Of a stretch of 64,000 bases of DNA, positions 34,750 to 49,400 are shown piece after piece (the stretch's first letter is position 1; the number at the start of each line of letters is the position of its first letter). A program made the translations under genes and the position numbers. This stretch comes from Tribonema minus. Taxonomy: Eukaryota > Sar > Xanthophyceae > Tribonematales > Tribonemataceae. The stretch covers positions 1,488,001 to 1,552,000 of the forward strand of contig JAFCMP010000024.1 of NCBI GenBank assembly GCA_017506865.1. Direction: 5' to 3'. The notes beneath the pieces were generated by a model, which saw nothing but the letters and a program-made list of their open reading frames with translations, ran no database searches and had not been told where the DNA came from.

Positions 34750-35831
34750 CTGGGCAGCGTGTGCAAAGTTCACAACAAAGGAGTGTCAAAGCTCACCGTT
34801 CTGCCATGTTTGAAGCAAGTGTATTCTGCTCACCCCCATCGGGCAAACTGACAGCAGGGCCTTGGAAAATGACAGGTCGTGAAGCATGACGCTGCTCGGT
34901 ACATGCTGGAGGCCGTTTCACACATTGAAACAGACAGCATTTAAGCAACGACTGCCACTGTTTTTCTGCTGTGAGTGAGAGTGGGAGTTGCCATCGGTTT
35001 AGTGTCGAGTAAAAAGCTGGCGAGAAGAGACCTTCTGCCATATCGAAGCTAATTGGTGATGCTATATGCCTCAGAAAAGCAACGCAACTTGACTCACAAT
35101 CATATCAACATAGACGGTAAGCAATGAGCACTGCGATCGCCAAAGTGTGTGCTTGATCATCGGCTCGAAGGCAGAGCATGGGAGATATGATTTGATGCTC
35201 TAACCTGTACTATGAATATAACACAACTTCCACAGCAGGGACTTTCATATTTACGGAGGCAGAATACTGCCATCCTTACACTGCCAAAGCACCAGTGCTG
35301 CCACGCACCTTCTGATGATCATGCCGGGTGATATTCATGTCTGGCAGATGATGCATCTGCACCTGCGCCAGCTTCCGCCTGCTCAGCCCGCGGCCATCGC
35401 CACCCCACAGGTTCGTCATGAAGCATTCTCTGGGAAGCACGCACATAATGTATCACATGATCAGTATCTGGTGTTTGAGCAAGTTGTGGTCGCAGACCAA
35501 GTAGGACAAAAAAACAATGAGTTGTGCGTCAACATCTCGCATCCACCAGCGAGTGATACCTGTATTGTTCAAGCCCTGTCGGCTTGAGGAATGTTCTCAC
35601 ATCAATGAGATCGTCGCTCATCGCTGCAGCCGTCATGGACCTCGTCTAGCTAGCTAGCTCGGCTAAACTGAACGAACCGAAGATCGACGGTTACACGCGC
35701 CGTTCCGGCCACTTTCTGGGAACGATGCGTTCTGTTCCCCACTTTTTTAATTTTGCCTGAACCACAAAAAGTAATCATCGCACTGCTGCACAACAGTGAC
35801 AAGCAAGCGCCTGTCTCCGCGTTGCAACACC
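34750..35831. other. divergent intergenic region, no gene resolved
   Basis: Should contain the missing 5' exon and promoter of the GAF-domain gene (minus) and the promoter of the dihydroxy-acid dehydratase gene (plus). The open frame at 35041-34793 (minus) has no recognisable content. A TAGC tandem run is present near 35648. Confidence 0.45.
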
Positions 35832-38800
35832 ATGTTGCACACGCAGTCGCTCGCACTGCTGGCCACGCTTGGTGTGGCGTCGGCCTTTGTTCTGCCCCGA
35901 GCACCTGTGGTTGAAGGCGGTGCTCGACGAATGCGGCCAGCCAAGCTCAGCATGGACAGCGATGGCGATGTTGTGCCCAACAAATACTCCAGCATCCTCA
36001 CCCAAAACAAGATCCAGGGTGCATCACAGGCCATGCTATACGCCACTGGGCTTGAGGTGAGATGAGTGAAGCAAAACAGGATCGCATCTTGTGAAATGTA
36101 CACACTGCACACAGCTGCGCTTGCTGCGACCACGACAAAGTATAATAGTGTATTGTCTGCATTGCAACCTGTATAAATTGCCTATGCAGCATTACTTTGC
36201 GCTCACATGTTGCATGCACATCGCAGATCCATAATCTCGTCAGCGACTGTGCTGCTGCATGGTGTGTCTGCTGGTGCGTAGCCCTCAGACATGAGCAAGG
36301 CACAGGTCGGCATCTCATCCGTCTGGTTCGAGGGCAATCCCTGCAACATGCATCTGCTGGACCTTGCTGCGAAGGTGAGAAGTGCCTTTGCTACTGTTCG
36401 GTACTGCTTTGCGTTACGAAACAATCACCTTGAAACTGAGCAATGAAGCCTGGTAGCTTTAACATGGCAACACGTGGTCTTGTGTTCTGCTACTGCCTTT
36501 TTGTCAAGCACTAATATGCTGCTGCTGCTGTGCCAGATGTATAGACTATGATGTTGCTCATTGGTGTCTGATTACCAATGCAATAATACATTTAGAGTTC
36601 CTGTTGGTCGACTTACGCTATCATAGCAACAGGATTCCCCCTACTGCATGGTTCAAGCTGTGTGGGTTCTGTGCATAGCTGCATTGTGCAATGCGGCTGG
36701 TACCATCAGGACACGGTTCTTTGCATGCTTTTTGCGCTGTCTGCGGACGCCTCTGAGAATAAAAGCAACATGACTTGGTCTACCAGCCGATCACCAGTGC
36801 AACATTCATCTCATATGATGCAATTGGAGTGCAATCAATGCTGCCGGTTGTACCCATGTCTTGTGCCGCAATCAGCATGTCAGTACAAGCACATGCAACA
36901 TGTGGGGGGGGGGGGGGGGGCATGCGGGAAGGTCTAGCGCGTGTGCCTGCGCACTCACGCCCTGCGTCTCTCCGACTGCAGGTCAAGGAGGGCGTGGTGA
37001 AGGCGGGCATGGTGGGGTACCGCTTCAACACCATTGGCGTGTCGGACGGCATCTCCATGGGCACCGACGGCATGAGCTTCTCGCTGCAGAGCCGCGACCT
37101 CATTGCGGACTCCATCGAGACGGTCATGGGGGGGCAGTGGTACGACGCCAACGTGTCCATCCCCGGCTGCGACAAGAACATGCCCGGGTGCCTGATCGCG
37201 ATGGGCCGCCTCAACAGGCCCGCGCTCATGGTACGGAAGTGCACCAAGTAGCTTTGCTTCGTGAACGACAGTTGCTGAAATGAGCTGCTGCGCGCAAGTG
37301 TGTTATGTTGCATCACTGCGCCTGGAGTCTCAATTCTACATTCCTATGCGCTATCAGCCAGCATTGCTCTGCAAATGGCCATCGCCGAATGTGCTACTTG
37401 TTGCACCGTGGTGCTCTGTATATGCTCCTGATGTCTGCTGAATGGTGCGTTGGCGCTAACCGTGCAGCGCATCATTGCTCTCATTGATGCTTCTACCTGC
37501 ACAGGTGTACGGCGGGACCATACGGGCGGGCTGCACAAAGGAATACCCAAAGCTTGATGTGGTCAGCGCCTTCCAGGTCAGAGGCGTTCCTCAGACCGCT
37601 CTTTCATGCAGCAGAGCTGTTTTCGTCAAAGCCCGATACAATTTGCTGGTTTGACAAACATGTCAGAGAATTGATTGGCCTTAGATTCCCTTTGACTAGA
37701 TGCGTTCTGATCATGTTGCTTGTAGCAATGCGTGCGCAGCAGACGCCGCCGTCGAAGCATCCAATGCTTTGCTGCTGCGCAAGGTGGTTGCGCTATTGGT
37801 ATTTACCTGCTGTGCTGCGTGCATTCTTGTTGCAAGGCCCGCAACGAGCGGTCGTATGCTATGACCGCGCAACTCTTGCCGGAGGTCATCGCCAGCAATC
37901 ACACCGAGTCACTTGCTGCAAGGGTGTGTGACGCTCATTTCAACACGGCGCAGCATCTCAGTTGTACGGCCATATTAACATTGCCTTCACGTCTCATTTC
38001 GGCCATACGGCGAGTATATACCAATATTGCCTTCCCCGTCTGCATTCCAGTCATACGGCGAGTACCAATACGACCGCATCACGGAGGGGCAGCGCAGCGA
38101 CATTGTCAGGAACTCGTGCCCTGGCCCCGGTGCCTGCGGCGGCATGTACACCGCCAACACCATGGCGGTGGCCATTGAGGCCCTGGGCATGTCTCTGCCA
38201 TACTCATCCTCCATGCCCGCTGACACGGACGAGAAGCTGGAGGAGGTACGTATACTTGTATGTATACATTCCCACATACATACATGGCGCAACCTGATGC
38301 GATCATCCAGATCTCATGGTGGTGCCAGGTGCATTGCACTTCCATTGCGTGCTTCTGGCTGTGTGGTCTGTTGGCACATGATTGCAAGTGCAATAGGCAT
38401 GCCGCAGACAGTCATTGTGGCTCTCAGAGCTTCATCGGTGGTGTATATCCACATGTTATGTGCCACACACAACCAAGGGCAATGCCTGCATGTCTTTGAA
38501 GTTCAACCCTTATGCACATGACCCATTGATTTCCTGGTCTATATTGCATCAGCTCTGTGGCTGTATACCTCATTCATCATGCATGATCGGTGTGGCTCGT
38601 GCTTACGACATACTGTCATGTTTATCACTACCCAAGTCTCCACAGCAGCCATAATTGTGTCTTGTCTGGTTCAACTTGTACCCTGAAACACACATCGGCA
38701 TGTGCAGCAGCTCAGCTGGGTTTGCGCTCAAGGACGCCGCATGCTTCGTCTGCTCTGCCACTTGCAGTGCGTGAAGGCTGGCGAAGCCATCAAGATCCTG

Positions 38801-41800
38801 CTGCAGAAGGACCTCAAGCCCAGGGACATTGTGACGCGCGCCTCCTTTGAGAACGCCATGGTCACCGTCATGGCGCTGGGCGGATCCACCAATGCGGTGC
38901 TGCACCTGATTGCCATGGCGCGGGCGTTTGGCGTTGACCTGACCATCGATGACTTCCAGAAGGTGATTGTTGCTGTAGTTGGGGGCAAACTGATGCGCTG
39001 TGTGGCTTGTTTGTGTGTTGACATTACAGCAGGTTGCGGCTCGTGATGGCAATGGCGATGTAGCAGGGCGCGGCGCACAACTGCAGTGCTGATGTCAAAA
39101 TTTCAATCGCCACCAATGTGCCTTAGAGACCATTGTAACCTGGTAAGGTTGCATGTGAAGCCAGTATGTTGCACGTAGCGTGCAGCTCAATTCTCATGGT
39201 CCTGCCCTACGTGTGACCCCTGCTGTCATCTGCATGCCCTGCGCTCTCTTTCAGACCTCGGACAAGGTGCCATTCCTGGCGGACCTGAAGCCCTCTGGCA
39301 AGTACGTGATGGAGGATGTGCAGCAGATTGGAGGAACCCCCGCTGTCATGAAGGTATGCATGCTGCGCAGTCTGGGCCCATGCATGCACACGTGATGCGC
39401 TCTCCGCAATTGTCCATGCGTGCGGCAGTACTAGTGAAGGCCACGTGTTGACATGGGTCTCTGCATGATGCAGAGACATTTCTTCAATGTTGATCACACG
39501 CATGCCGCTCACTTGCATGGACATTTGTGGCAAGTCACTCACTTGCATAACCATTCGTGGCAAGTTAAACTTTTGACGTCACCAACAACTTCTGTTGCAG
39601 TCAGTCTCTATCATCTGTGTGGCAACAGCAGTGTGGCAATGCATGTGTCATAGCAGTGCATGCGGCAGCAACTCAAATAACATGGCGCTGAATGCCTGTC
39701 TTGCCTGCGTGTTGCAGTTCCTTATGGAAGCCGGCCTGATTGACGGGTCGTGCATGACGGTGACTGGCAAGACCATTGCGGAGAACCTGAAGGACCTGCC
39801 TGGACTTACTGAGGGGCAGGAGATCATCAAGCCGCTCAGCGCCCCTATCAAGAAGACTGGACATCTCCAGGTGCGCCACACACACATGTCATGTGTTGCC
39901 GTTGTATAGAGTCTACACCATGTGCTACAGTGCACTGCCTGGTATGTATGGTGTGTATGTATGGTGTGTGTGGGTTGGTTTGTGATACCTGTCTGTTTGT
40001 GTAGTGTCTGTGGCGTGGCTCATAAACATCGCAAGCATTCAGACTACCATTACAGTAACTTGTGTGCAAGCACTAGCGTATTGGGTTGAGCATTAATGTA
40101 TGGCACAAGGTAGTTTGCGCGGTGCCGGTTGCCTCATGCAGATGGAATGCCATGTCCAGAAGCTGATCATTGTGATCATGCAAACACCTCATTATGCTTG
40201 TCACCTGCCCCTCAAAGTATGTCATGTGCCACTACCTCCCCCCCCGCCCACTTCCCCCAGATCCTGTACGGCAACGTCGCCCCCGAGGGCTCCGTGGCCA
40301 AGATCACCGGCAAGGAGGGCCTCACGTTCTCCGGCGTTGCCAAGGTCTACGACTGCGAGGAGGACATGATGGCGGGCCTGGACCGCAAGGAGATCACGCC
40401 GGGGATGGTGGTGGTGATACGGTACGAGGGACCCAAGGGCGGACCCGGCATGCCAGAGATGCTCACTCCCACGAGCGCCATCATGGGGGCGGGGCTGGGG
40501 GACTCCGTGGCGCTGATAACCGACGGCCGGTTCTCGGGGGGTTCGCACGGGTTCATCATCGGGCACATCACTCCTGAGGCGCAGGTAACGGCGGTCTGCC
40601 TTGTGAATTTTGCAGTCTATGATCATATTGCGCTGGTGCTGCGCGCTGTGTTCGTACGGCCCATATGCGTCTGCTAGGGCATTCAGTCTGATGGTGCTGC
40701 TTGACGATCAACTTGTGCACGCTTCGTCGCAAGCTGCCACCGCTGTTGTTGCTGCATCTGGGTGATTTGCTCCAGGCCACACGAATGCACAACTACTACT
40801 AAGGAACTGTCACTGCCGCAATCAATAGCACTTGGTCTTGGTGGTTTTGGGGCACATTATGCCCACAGCATTTACCTCAGCATGTACTTCAACATATACT
40901 TCAAAGTACTTTATTGATAAGTAGTGAATGCTCGAAATACGGTGCATGTGCTCGCGTGTACATCTTGCAGTAGGGCTTCTCAATCTAAAGTGTGCTCTGA
41001 AGTTCTGAGCAAAGGCGGTCAGAGACTGAGGTCTTGCAGTTTACAAACTCGCGATTACATGTAATCTGCTGTTGTTGCACCCTCAACGCCTGTTGGCGTT
41101 TCAGGTGTCCCTAGGGTGTACTGTCAGGCATAGGGGCTCTGTGGGATAGCTCCAGTCAGCTTCATGAGGACTCGCAATGGGATAATTTGAGTGACTGCTT
41201 CACTGCGTGCCTCATTCAGGTGCCCCACAATGCATAACGCGGAGCACGCTTGATGCAAGGTGCTGTGTTTGCACACTGTGGTGCTGTGACATTATTAATG
41301 TGGTTGTGGATGTTTTTGGTGTGCTGTGGCAGGTGGGCGGCCCCATTGCCCTTCTGCGTGACGGCGACCCGATAGTGATTGACGCAGAGAAGAAGCAGAT
41401 CAACGTGCTCCTCAAGCAGGACCAGCTGGATGCTCGCCGGAAGGACTGGGTGGCGCCCCCCCTTAAGGTGCGGAGCTTTCTTAGGGCGCATCGCCAGTGA
41501 TGGTGTTTGTATGTAGCATCAAGATGGTGTCCAGCCCACTGTCGCGCTCTTGCGCCTGATGCGGTGATTGTCACAACATGTTGTTTCTCTCTTCACATGC
41601 ACACGCAAATGTGCCTCGCAGTCAGCGCGAATATCGCCTAGCGCAGTAGGGTGCTTCAGCATGTGCGGCTGTAATGAATGCTTTTGCAAGGATCATCGTG
41701 CAGTTGTGACCTGCGGCGGAAGTGCAGTGCGGTCAGGATGCCTGGCGTATGTTGCTGATGTTGTGGTTCACATTAGCGCAGAGCGTGTATTGCATTTCCA

Positions 41801-42252
41801 GGCGCGCGTGGTTGCCGAGCTGCACAGGCTGAGTTGCAAGGCTGTGTATGTGTAGTAGTGCACCTGCCTCATTGGTTGTAACTTTTTGCAATCGCACAAT
41901 ACTGCGATTATCGACCAGCAGGGGTGACTCTCTCGCTCTCTCTGCAGTTGCCTGCGCACAGCAAGCATCAGCAGACCTGGAGTTTTGAAATCCTGATAAA
42001 GCTCTCTGTAAATTCCATATGGCTGGCATATAGGATGCCTCGTCAAAGTGTACTACATTGACACGCAGTCGGCATGTGGATGTCTTTAGTACCTTTCATG
42101 TCTTGTGTATGTATGGTGCCGCTGCAGTGCGAGCAACGGCTGATGTTTGTTCGCACCGTTTTTTCATTGCGCCACAGGCAACACGCGGCACGCTTTACAA
42201 GTACATCAAGAACGTGGCCAGCGCTAGCGTGGGCTGCGTGACTGATGAATAG
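35832..42252 (+). CDS. ilvD: dihydroxy-acid dehydratase, plastid-targeted
   Basis: Eleven exons: 35832-36056, 36282-36374, 36982-37230, 37505-37576, 38051-38245, 38768-38962, 39255-39353, 39718-39870, 40261-40584, 41333-41467, 42178-42252. Every exon is a multiple of three, so all introns are phase 0; product 604 residues. It dehydrates 2,3-dihydroxy-isovalerate and 2,3-dihydroxy-3-methylvalerate in valine and isoleucine synthesis. The three Fe-S ligands are C96 (NPCNMH), C169 (PGCDKNMPG) and C242 ([14 protein letters not shown]). The substrate region [15 protein letters not shown] is intact. The N-terminus is a signal peptide ending [12 protein letters not shown]; cleavage before Phe is the plastid-import signature of secondary red-type plastids. 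Length and motifs match complete family members. DHAD in a plastid is the normal arrangement in algae. Confidence 0.96.
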
Positions 42253-43406
42253 TGACAGAAACCACATCGGTCGAGAAGGTGTGGCTGTGACCACACCATG
42301 CCGTAGGGCGTACAGCGCAGGCTCCCTGAAGTCTGGACTCACAAAGTTGGCGGTAGCAGGCGACGCGGCATGATGAACTAAGGTCTGGCTCAATGAGCTG
42401 TAATCAGTACCATTGCCTGTCCTCTGTCCAGCAACGATCATCCTCTGCTACACAATCACATTTACATTTCAATCGAAATGGCACGGCGGCTACAGCCCCT
42501 CTGATTTGGCTGCTGTTTTGTGGTGCCTGGGCTGTGCATGCTTGTGTGCAATTCGTTTCACTCTGGCACCGCTGTGTTGCTACGTTTCATGGCGCCACTT
42601 GTCAGTTCAACGCCTATGTACATGCTCACCATTGTGAGCTGCTGAGCATTGCTCGATCTCCCTAGGACGCAGTACGCTGCCACTGCTGTGAGCAGATGTT
42701 CGTTGATGTCAGCTCAAGTAATCTTTTGTGGGGCGAAAATATTCGCTAACTTGATCACTTACGCCATTCTGTGGGGGCAGCAAAGCAGCAACTTGGTCAA
42801 AAACAGGGCCAGCGAGCTTTCCCTGCCAGTGCTGCCATTGCGGTAAGCCCTGACCTTGCTGCACTTCACACACATGCACGAACCTGCCAACACAAATTTT
42901 GAGGGGGAGGACAACGTCAAATGAACATAACTTCAAGTTTGCGAGCGATAATGCAGAGCTGCAAAGCTTCTGCAGTCATAATAGGGGCCTTCGTCAACGA
43001 TAATTCCGTAAATGTCCACATGGACACAAATTGAGCTGTGTTGTAGAGTCATTTCTGAACATGCAGTTGGTGTGCATTCAACAACAAGATCTGCATCAGA
43101 CAAACTCTTGCTGATCATATTGATCATATTCTTCTTGAATTTCTTCATTATGCTTGGTGCAGCTAAATGTATCAACGACCGGCGACTGCCACTGCATTGC
43201 CAACGCATCTCTGCTGTACACCTGTCAATGGCGGGCTCGTAACACGTCAGGACGATGGCAACAAGGTAGTCAGTGCTCAACAGCAGAGAGGCAGACCAAA
43301 AGCTGGAAGTCCTGTACGCACAATGCGGGGAGCAGACCTTGATCCTTGACTGGGAAGGCTATTTCGCTTGCAGCGGCAGCGCTCTCCACACGACTTGAAG
43401 TCTTGC
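42253..43406. other. convergent intergenic region, no gene recognised
   Basis: Lies between the DHAD stop codon (plus) and the stop codon of the kinase-like gene (minus). Only short frames without recognisable content. Confidence 0.5.
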
Positions 43407-46400
43407 TCAAACTTCACCCCGAAGTGCGCCTGCTGCCGTGCAGGCGGCCCCTGAGCATGCAATCCATGGGTGCTGCAGGAGTTCAGCTGCCGACGCGCGC
43501 AGGTCGTTGGCATGGGCAGAAATGATGCCCAGAAAGGCGCGCCCATTGACACTCGTGCAAAGGTTGGAGTATCGGCGCAGCATCAGCCCCAGGCAGTGCA
43601 GGTCTGATGCAGTCGTGTACAAGCTGCCGACAAGGGCGTGCGGACCCCAGTGTGCAGGCGCGTATGCCATCCTTGGTTCGCAATCCGCTCGAGCACACAT
43701 CTCGAGGTCGAGCAGGTAGAAGCGGCTCGCAGATGCCACATCGCACGCACAGTTGGCCCAGTGAAGGTCCCGGTGGACAAGCTCGGCCTGCACACAGAGT
43801 GCAGCAGCAGCACACAGCAGCGCCTTTGTTTGATAAAGGTGATTTTGAAAAGGTAAGTATGTGTGCTTGCCTTGTGCACGCGTTGCTTGCGCTGCAAAGC
43901 CTGGCTTGTGCAGTAGGGGCCAGCTATGAGGCTGTAGCTGGCGGCAAGTCCTGAACTGTCATAGAAATAATGTTTGCTTGTGTGTGGGAAAAAAGCACAA
44001 AAGAGATTAACCTGGAGCGTCTCAAGTGAAGAGCGTGGGAATACAGGGGTGGGCCCCTGCTGTGCCTGCACTGCTCCTTCCTGTCTCCCATCTCTCACTT
44101 CCAGTGTAGGCCGGGTCCTTCAAAGCTTTCTGGTTGCTCTTGTGCTACCTTCAAACGCCGCCCATGTCCTCTCTTGCGTTCTTGCTATATGTCATCTGAT
44201 GTACTATGTGAATATATGGGGTGAACACTGCTGCACTATGTGAGTATATGGGGTGAGCACTACATCAGTGCTATCTTGGAGTGCATTAGCTACACGCTAC
44301 GCATAAACTCTGTAAACCCCTACTGAGTGTTGATGTACCGTATTATCTACTTAGAAATAAGCCCATGGGGCGAGTTTTTCATTGGAGCGAAAGAAGGGGG
44401 GTGGGGCGCCATTAATATTTGATTTAAAAATAGGGTGGAGTGCGTTTATGTTTGAGGCATTTCAGCTCAGCTATCACCATCATGAGGTGCCAGCATGCTT
44501 CTAGGCCGCTTCTGAAATTAGTTCAGCTTTCGGAAAGCCAGCTGCTGCTTCTGGGAGCTTTTTTGTGAGTTTGGCTGCATTGTAACTATCGTTCTGTCTG
44601 CTCTGCACGTAGCTGACAGTGCATGCATGCGCTCACACAATGTGGTGATGTAGCAAGCGCCACTGAGTGTGCAGAGTACACATACGCAGAGGATACATGC
44701 TGCGTATGGATATGAGAAAAAAGGGGGGGGGCACATTGTTATAAGCGAAAAAAAAGGGAGGGGCGCCATTTTGTGAGGGCTCCGAAATTCATAAAAAAAC
44801 TCGCCCCATGGGCTTCATTATAGACAATACGGTAGGTCTCAAATATGAAGCAACATGTGCATTATTCCTCAGATGCTCCGGGGCGCCTGGCATTCTTGAG
44901 AATTGCGGAATCGTTTGTTACCATGCTGACATGCGCACATTGCATTAGCGGCTTGCTCGATGTGACCGACCGTGTGTTCAAGGGCTGCCAGTTTCAGGTG
45001 CATGAGCAACATGACCGATCTTCCATCTCATTGGTCGGTCCTACCTCAAGTGTGCGTTGAGCAGCGGAAGCTGCACTGGCCCCAAACAATCCTGAATTGA
45101 AGCTGGAATGCAGATGAAAGTCTACATTGTTTGTGCGGAGGTAGCACACTGAAAAATACCATCACCAACACAAAACTGTGGCCTGTTCAGGACCACCTCA
45201 GCGTTTTGAGGGTCAGGCAAGCAGGGTGGGGGTGCTGCTGCACCCAAGGGGTCTAAGAACCTCTAAGACCACCTGCTGTCTTGCCAGCGTGTAATTGCTT
45301 TGGTGCTTGTTGAGTTTGCAGCAGTAGCAGGCTGTTTGTGTGCAGCGGCAGCAGTATGAACAGGAGGCAGCACACAGGACATGTTGCAAAAGGTAGGTTC
45401 AGTAATTGCTGCTATGCATGCTCTTCCGCTCGGCGCAAAGCCCTAGGAGCTGCGGCTCCGTTTGTGGTTAACTTCGCAGCTGATGCAATATGCGGTTGCC
45501 CCCGTTTGACTGCTGTTGGAGAGTGTCCATGATAGTGTATTGGACTGTTATTGTGGTGTTATCGCAACACCATCTCTGATTGCGAAGAAAAGTGGTTGCT
45601 GTTGCTTTTGATAACTTGCACCTTTTACAATCTGGACAATTTGAAAGTAATCCTGGGCAATGCATCGTCTGGAAGCATAACTCCAGCATGCTTGGCAGTA
45701 AATGTGGCGTGGTGTCCAAGAATTGCAGATACTATCTGACCACCAACCCCCCCCAGGTCAAGCACACATCTCACCTGATGCAGCGCCAAAAGGCCATGCA
45801 GGATGCCATGAGCAGCGTTGTTGAGTTGGCTCTCAGAGTCCAGCCGTATGTGCGCTTGCTGCAATCCGATCGGTCCCAGCTGCACCAAGTACTTGGCACC
45901 ATTAATGATGGGCTCCCCACCGGCCGGGGACACATGGATCAATCCCGAAGCTGTCGAAGTCGCACTGTATGCCCGTGCAATGTCGCTGAATTCCACGTCC
46001 CAGTGTTGAGCATACACGGGCCATGGACTGATGCTCTTTAATACGGCCAGGCTGTCAGACAAGAAGTGCCTGGCAACACAATCGAGGGGAAAGTTTTAGA
46101 CTCCACGGTCAAGCCTCACAAAGATGTGATGTGGCAGTTTAGTACATTAGAAGTATTTGTTTGTGTTGAAAAGCTAATGCTGCGATCCAAGCGTTATGCA
46201 ACATTCATGCACCAAGTATGTATGGCGCAGCAGCGCCAAAGCAGCTTACAAAGTCGTGCGCTTGTTTGCCAATGAACACAAGGCTACAGCTGCTGCATTA
46301 ATGCATTAGATCATTAGAATTTTTCAGACATGTAATGCTGCAATCGTGCAAACTTCAGTGAGAAGTGCCAAGGACCGGTGGCCCTAAAACAGTTATTGAA

Positions 46401-49400
46401 TGTTCGTAAGTTGTTTCTGTTGAACAATGTTGTAGGCAGCTGTGACCTGCAAAACTCCAAGCCGCTGAACATAACACCAACATTCACAGCACTACCGCGA
46501 AAGCCTGGCAGTAGCTGCCGCTTCTGTTGCGTACACACCTGCTACCGGCACAGCTGAGCACATGACACTCTGTGAGGGTCTTGAAATAAATCTCTTCTAG
46601 TTCATTAGGTCAAGTGTAGTTTGCTGAGCAGAAACCTAGTCTAGGAGTTTGTTGAGCAAATCTCAACATATAAAAACACATAAGCGGTGGTTGCTTCTGG
46701 CAGAACCCAACAGCAGCAACAGCAATAAAAAAACATCAGCTGACAATGTGCAAAGCCACAGCAGCATCAGTTGCAGCAGCACAGCAGCAGCCCTTGCAGC
46801 AGTCTGTAGTGCTAGCGAAATACAGGTGCGCCATCCTGCTGCAGCAAAGTTGGACTGTACTGCGGGCAGCAGCAGCAAAGCAAATAGGACAAGGCTTCAC
46901 ATGCCACTGCCACTGCCGCTGCTGGTGACGCTGTGTTGTCTGACACCAATGGCTACAATAAACGGTGAACAAATTCATTTCGCAAGCCAGCAAGAGTTGG
47001 GTTAAAATGTGCTTGTGTGTTCTGTATGCAAGTTCAATAATTTCATTAAGTCAAGGCAGTGGAACGGAATATGGAACGTCAAAACCGCGATCAAAGAAGC
47101 TTTACACATTGCTATATTCCAGGCTTTATAGGAGACATTACTATACTCCAGTTGTAGAGTAGACGATGACGTCCTGACCTCATGTGCACTTAGTGCATCA
47201 GACTCTCAAACCACACATTAATACACTGTGAACAAAACTGATGATGCATCGATGCACACATACTCTGCACCAGCAATGCAGTGATAAAGGTAAAAATGCC
47301 TGCCCACATATTCTGCAACTCAGTAAATGCAGCATGCGGCAGGCGCTTCTGCCGTCAAGCACCGCAAATAAGCCTGTTGATCCATGCGCACTTTACCCTG
47401 GTTGAGAAGTGGCGATGGAGCATCAACATTGGGTGTCTTCACGCAATTGACAGACGTAAACTGTACACACACACGCCAGGTGGTGCACACTCAAGTGCAA
47501 CAGTGACTTGGATCAGCTTGGACTTGCACAGCAGCTGGTGGATAAGATGTCACCGCTTCTTGTCCTCTCACCTGGTGTCATGCCATGTTTATACGCGTAC
47601 ATCTATCTTTTGTCAACATGCTCGAAAATGAACGCTGTGTGTCTGGGAGCGGTGAGCACATCGCAGGTGAGTTACATCAAAAATTGGACAGACTGAGCGT
47701 ACGTAGACTTACAGCGTGCGCGTGTAGAAGTATCCATGGTCCAGCTTCGCGGTGCGCTTGAGGTCCCATCCGACAGTCAAGACGCTGCTGGGCACGTAGG
47801 TCGATGCAGCCTTCAGCAGCCTATAGAAGTTGAAGGTTGCGATGGCCAGGCTCGCCCTGTCGCTGATGCGCTGCATGTCGTACAAGGCACCGATGGCGAC
47901 AGCAGTGGAAGGCGCGCCGCGCTCAATCGCACAGAACTGCACCTCAGAGCCAGCTATGGCGATACACAGCAGGTATGGCAGGTTCCCGTAGTATAGGGGC
48001 GACCATACTGCCGTCTTCTCTCCGAGCTCATGCTGTGCCTCTGATATCTGGTACCTATTATCCTTCTCCTCCAATTTGGCCACCATCCCGCCGTTCCTCA
48101 AGTAAAACGCCCCATCTGGGTACACGCTCTTGCCATTCGCAGACACGTCGGTCATGCCGGACTCTGCAAACGCAGCACGACAGCGACACGTGGGCACATC
48201 ACTCTGCAAGTTACTAATAGTAGTAGCGGTGGGCTAGCCTGACCCAAACTATTTCAACACGTGCGGCCTAAATGCGATGACACGTACGTGTTGGTTGAGT
48301 TCAACAGGCGACCTTTGTCTGCTTCACACTAACAACTACAGTTGTCAGAGCAGGTCCTACCCAAGAGAGGCTGCTTGGTGAAGCATGGTTTAGAGAGTGC
48401 TTGGCCTAAAGGGACACTTTCAAGGACAGGAGCGCTTGATTGGGCACCGGCATCCATATCTGATACGTACATCGGCAGATACATGTGAAGTACTGTTGAG
48501 CGGCGTATCAAGACTTCCTTGTACCACGTGTCGAGATCACCTGCAGAGCGGCGGCGGCAGCAAGAAGTTCAAGTTGCTGAGGAGCAGAGCGGTGCCCGCT
48601 GCTGTTGCTGCATAATTGACTCCACGGACCATGAATTGGTTTATCAGCATGGGTCAGGGATGCGCATCTCACCTTTATGAACACAGGCGAACAAACAGTA
48701 AAGGACAAAGGCGTCACGAGCGCGTGCACAAGATGTAGCAGCCTTACACTCACTGTGACAAAGTCACGGCCAGCAACCCCTTGCACAGCGAAGCAGCACA
48801 TAGCAAGTAGGGAATCAGTAGGCGTTGTACACATGACTAAAAGCACTTGCAGCCGAGCACCATGCTGCGCCTGTGTGAACTCATTCTGACTTCTTCTTCT
48901 TTTGGTGATCGGTCCCAGATGGCGCAGACTCTTATCGTGCAAGTGATCATGCTGCTGATGTAGTGTCAAGCTAAGCACCCACTGAAGTGGCATAGAAGTA
49001 CGCATCAGTGGCAAACAGGAAGCGATGGCATAAAGAAGGCACCACAAGTGTTATGGTGCATGTACACTTCTGACATATCCCAATCTCTGATTTCAACCAA
49101 GACTGGAATGGATGTACCTGAATTGCCGCGGTCTCGTGAGAAGGCAAGGGCCAGCCTCTCGTTGAACGGCAGTACGTCATCCACTGTAAGGATGACATTG
49201 ACGATGCACTGATGCACGGCCTGCGATACCCAGGGCTCCTCGTCCCACAACGCATGGATGCGGCCAGTCACTGCTCCGGAGAGCACAGTCGCCAGCTCCT
49301 CTGCCGAACCATCATCCTCGCTAAAGTCCTCTCTGACACGTCCGCTCTTGACTTCAGCAATCAGCGCCTGCATTGCTGATGGAGACAGTGGCAACTTGGC

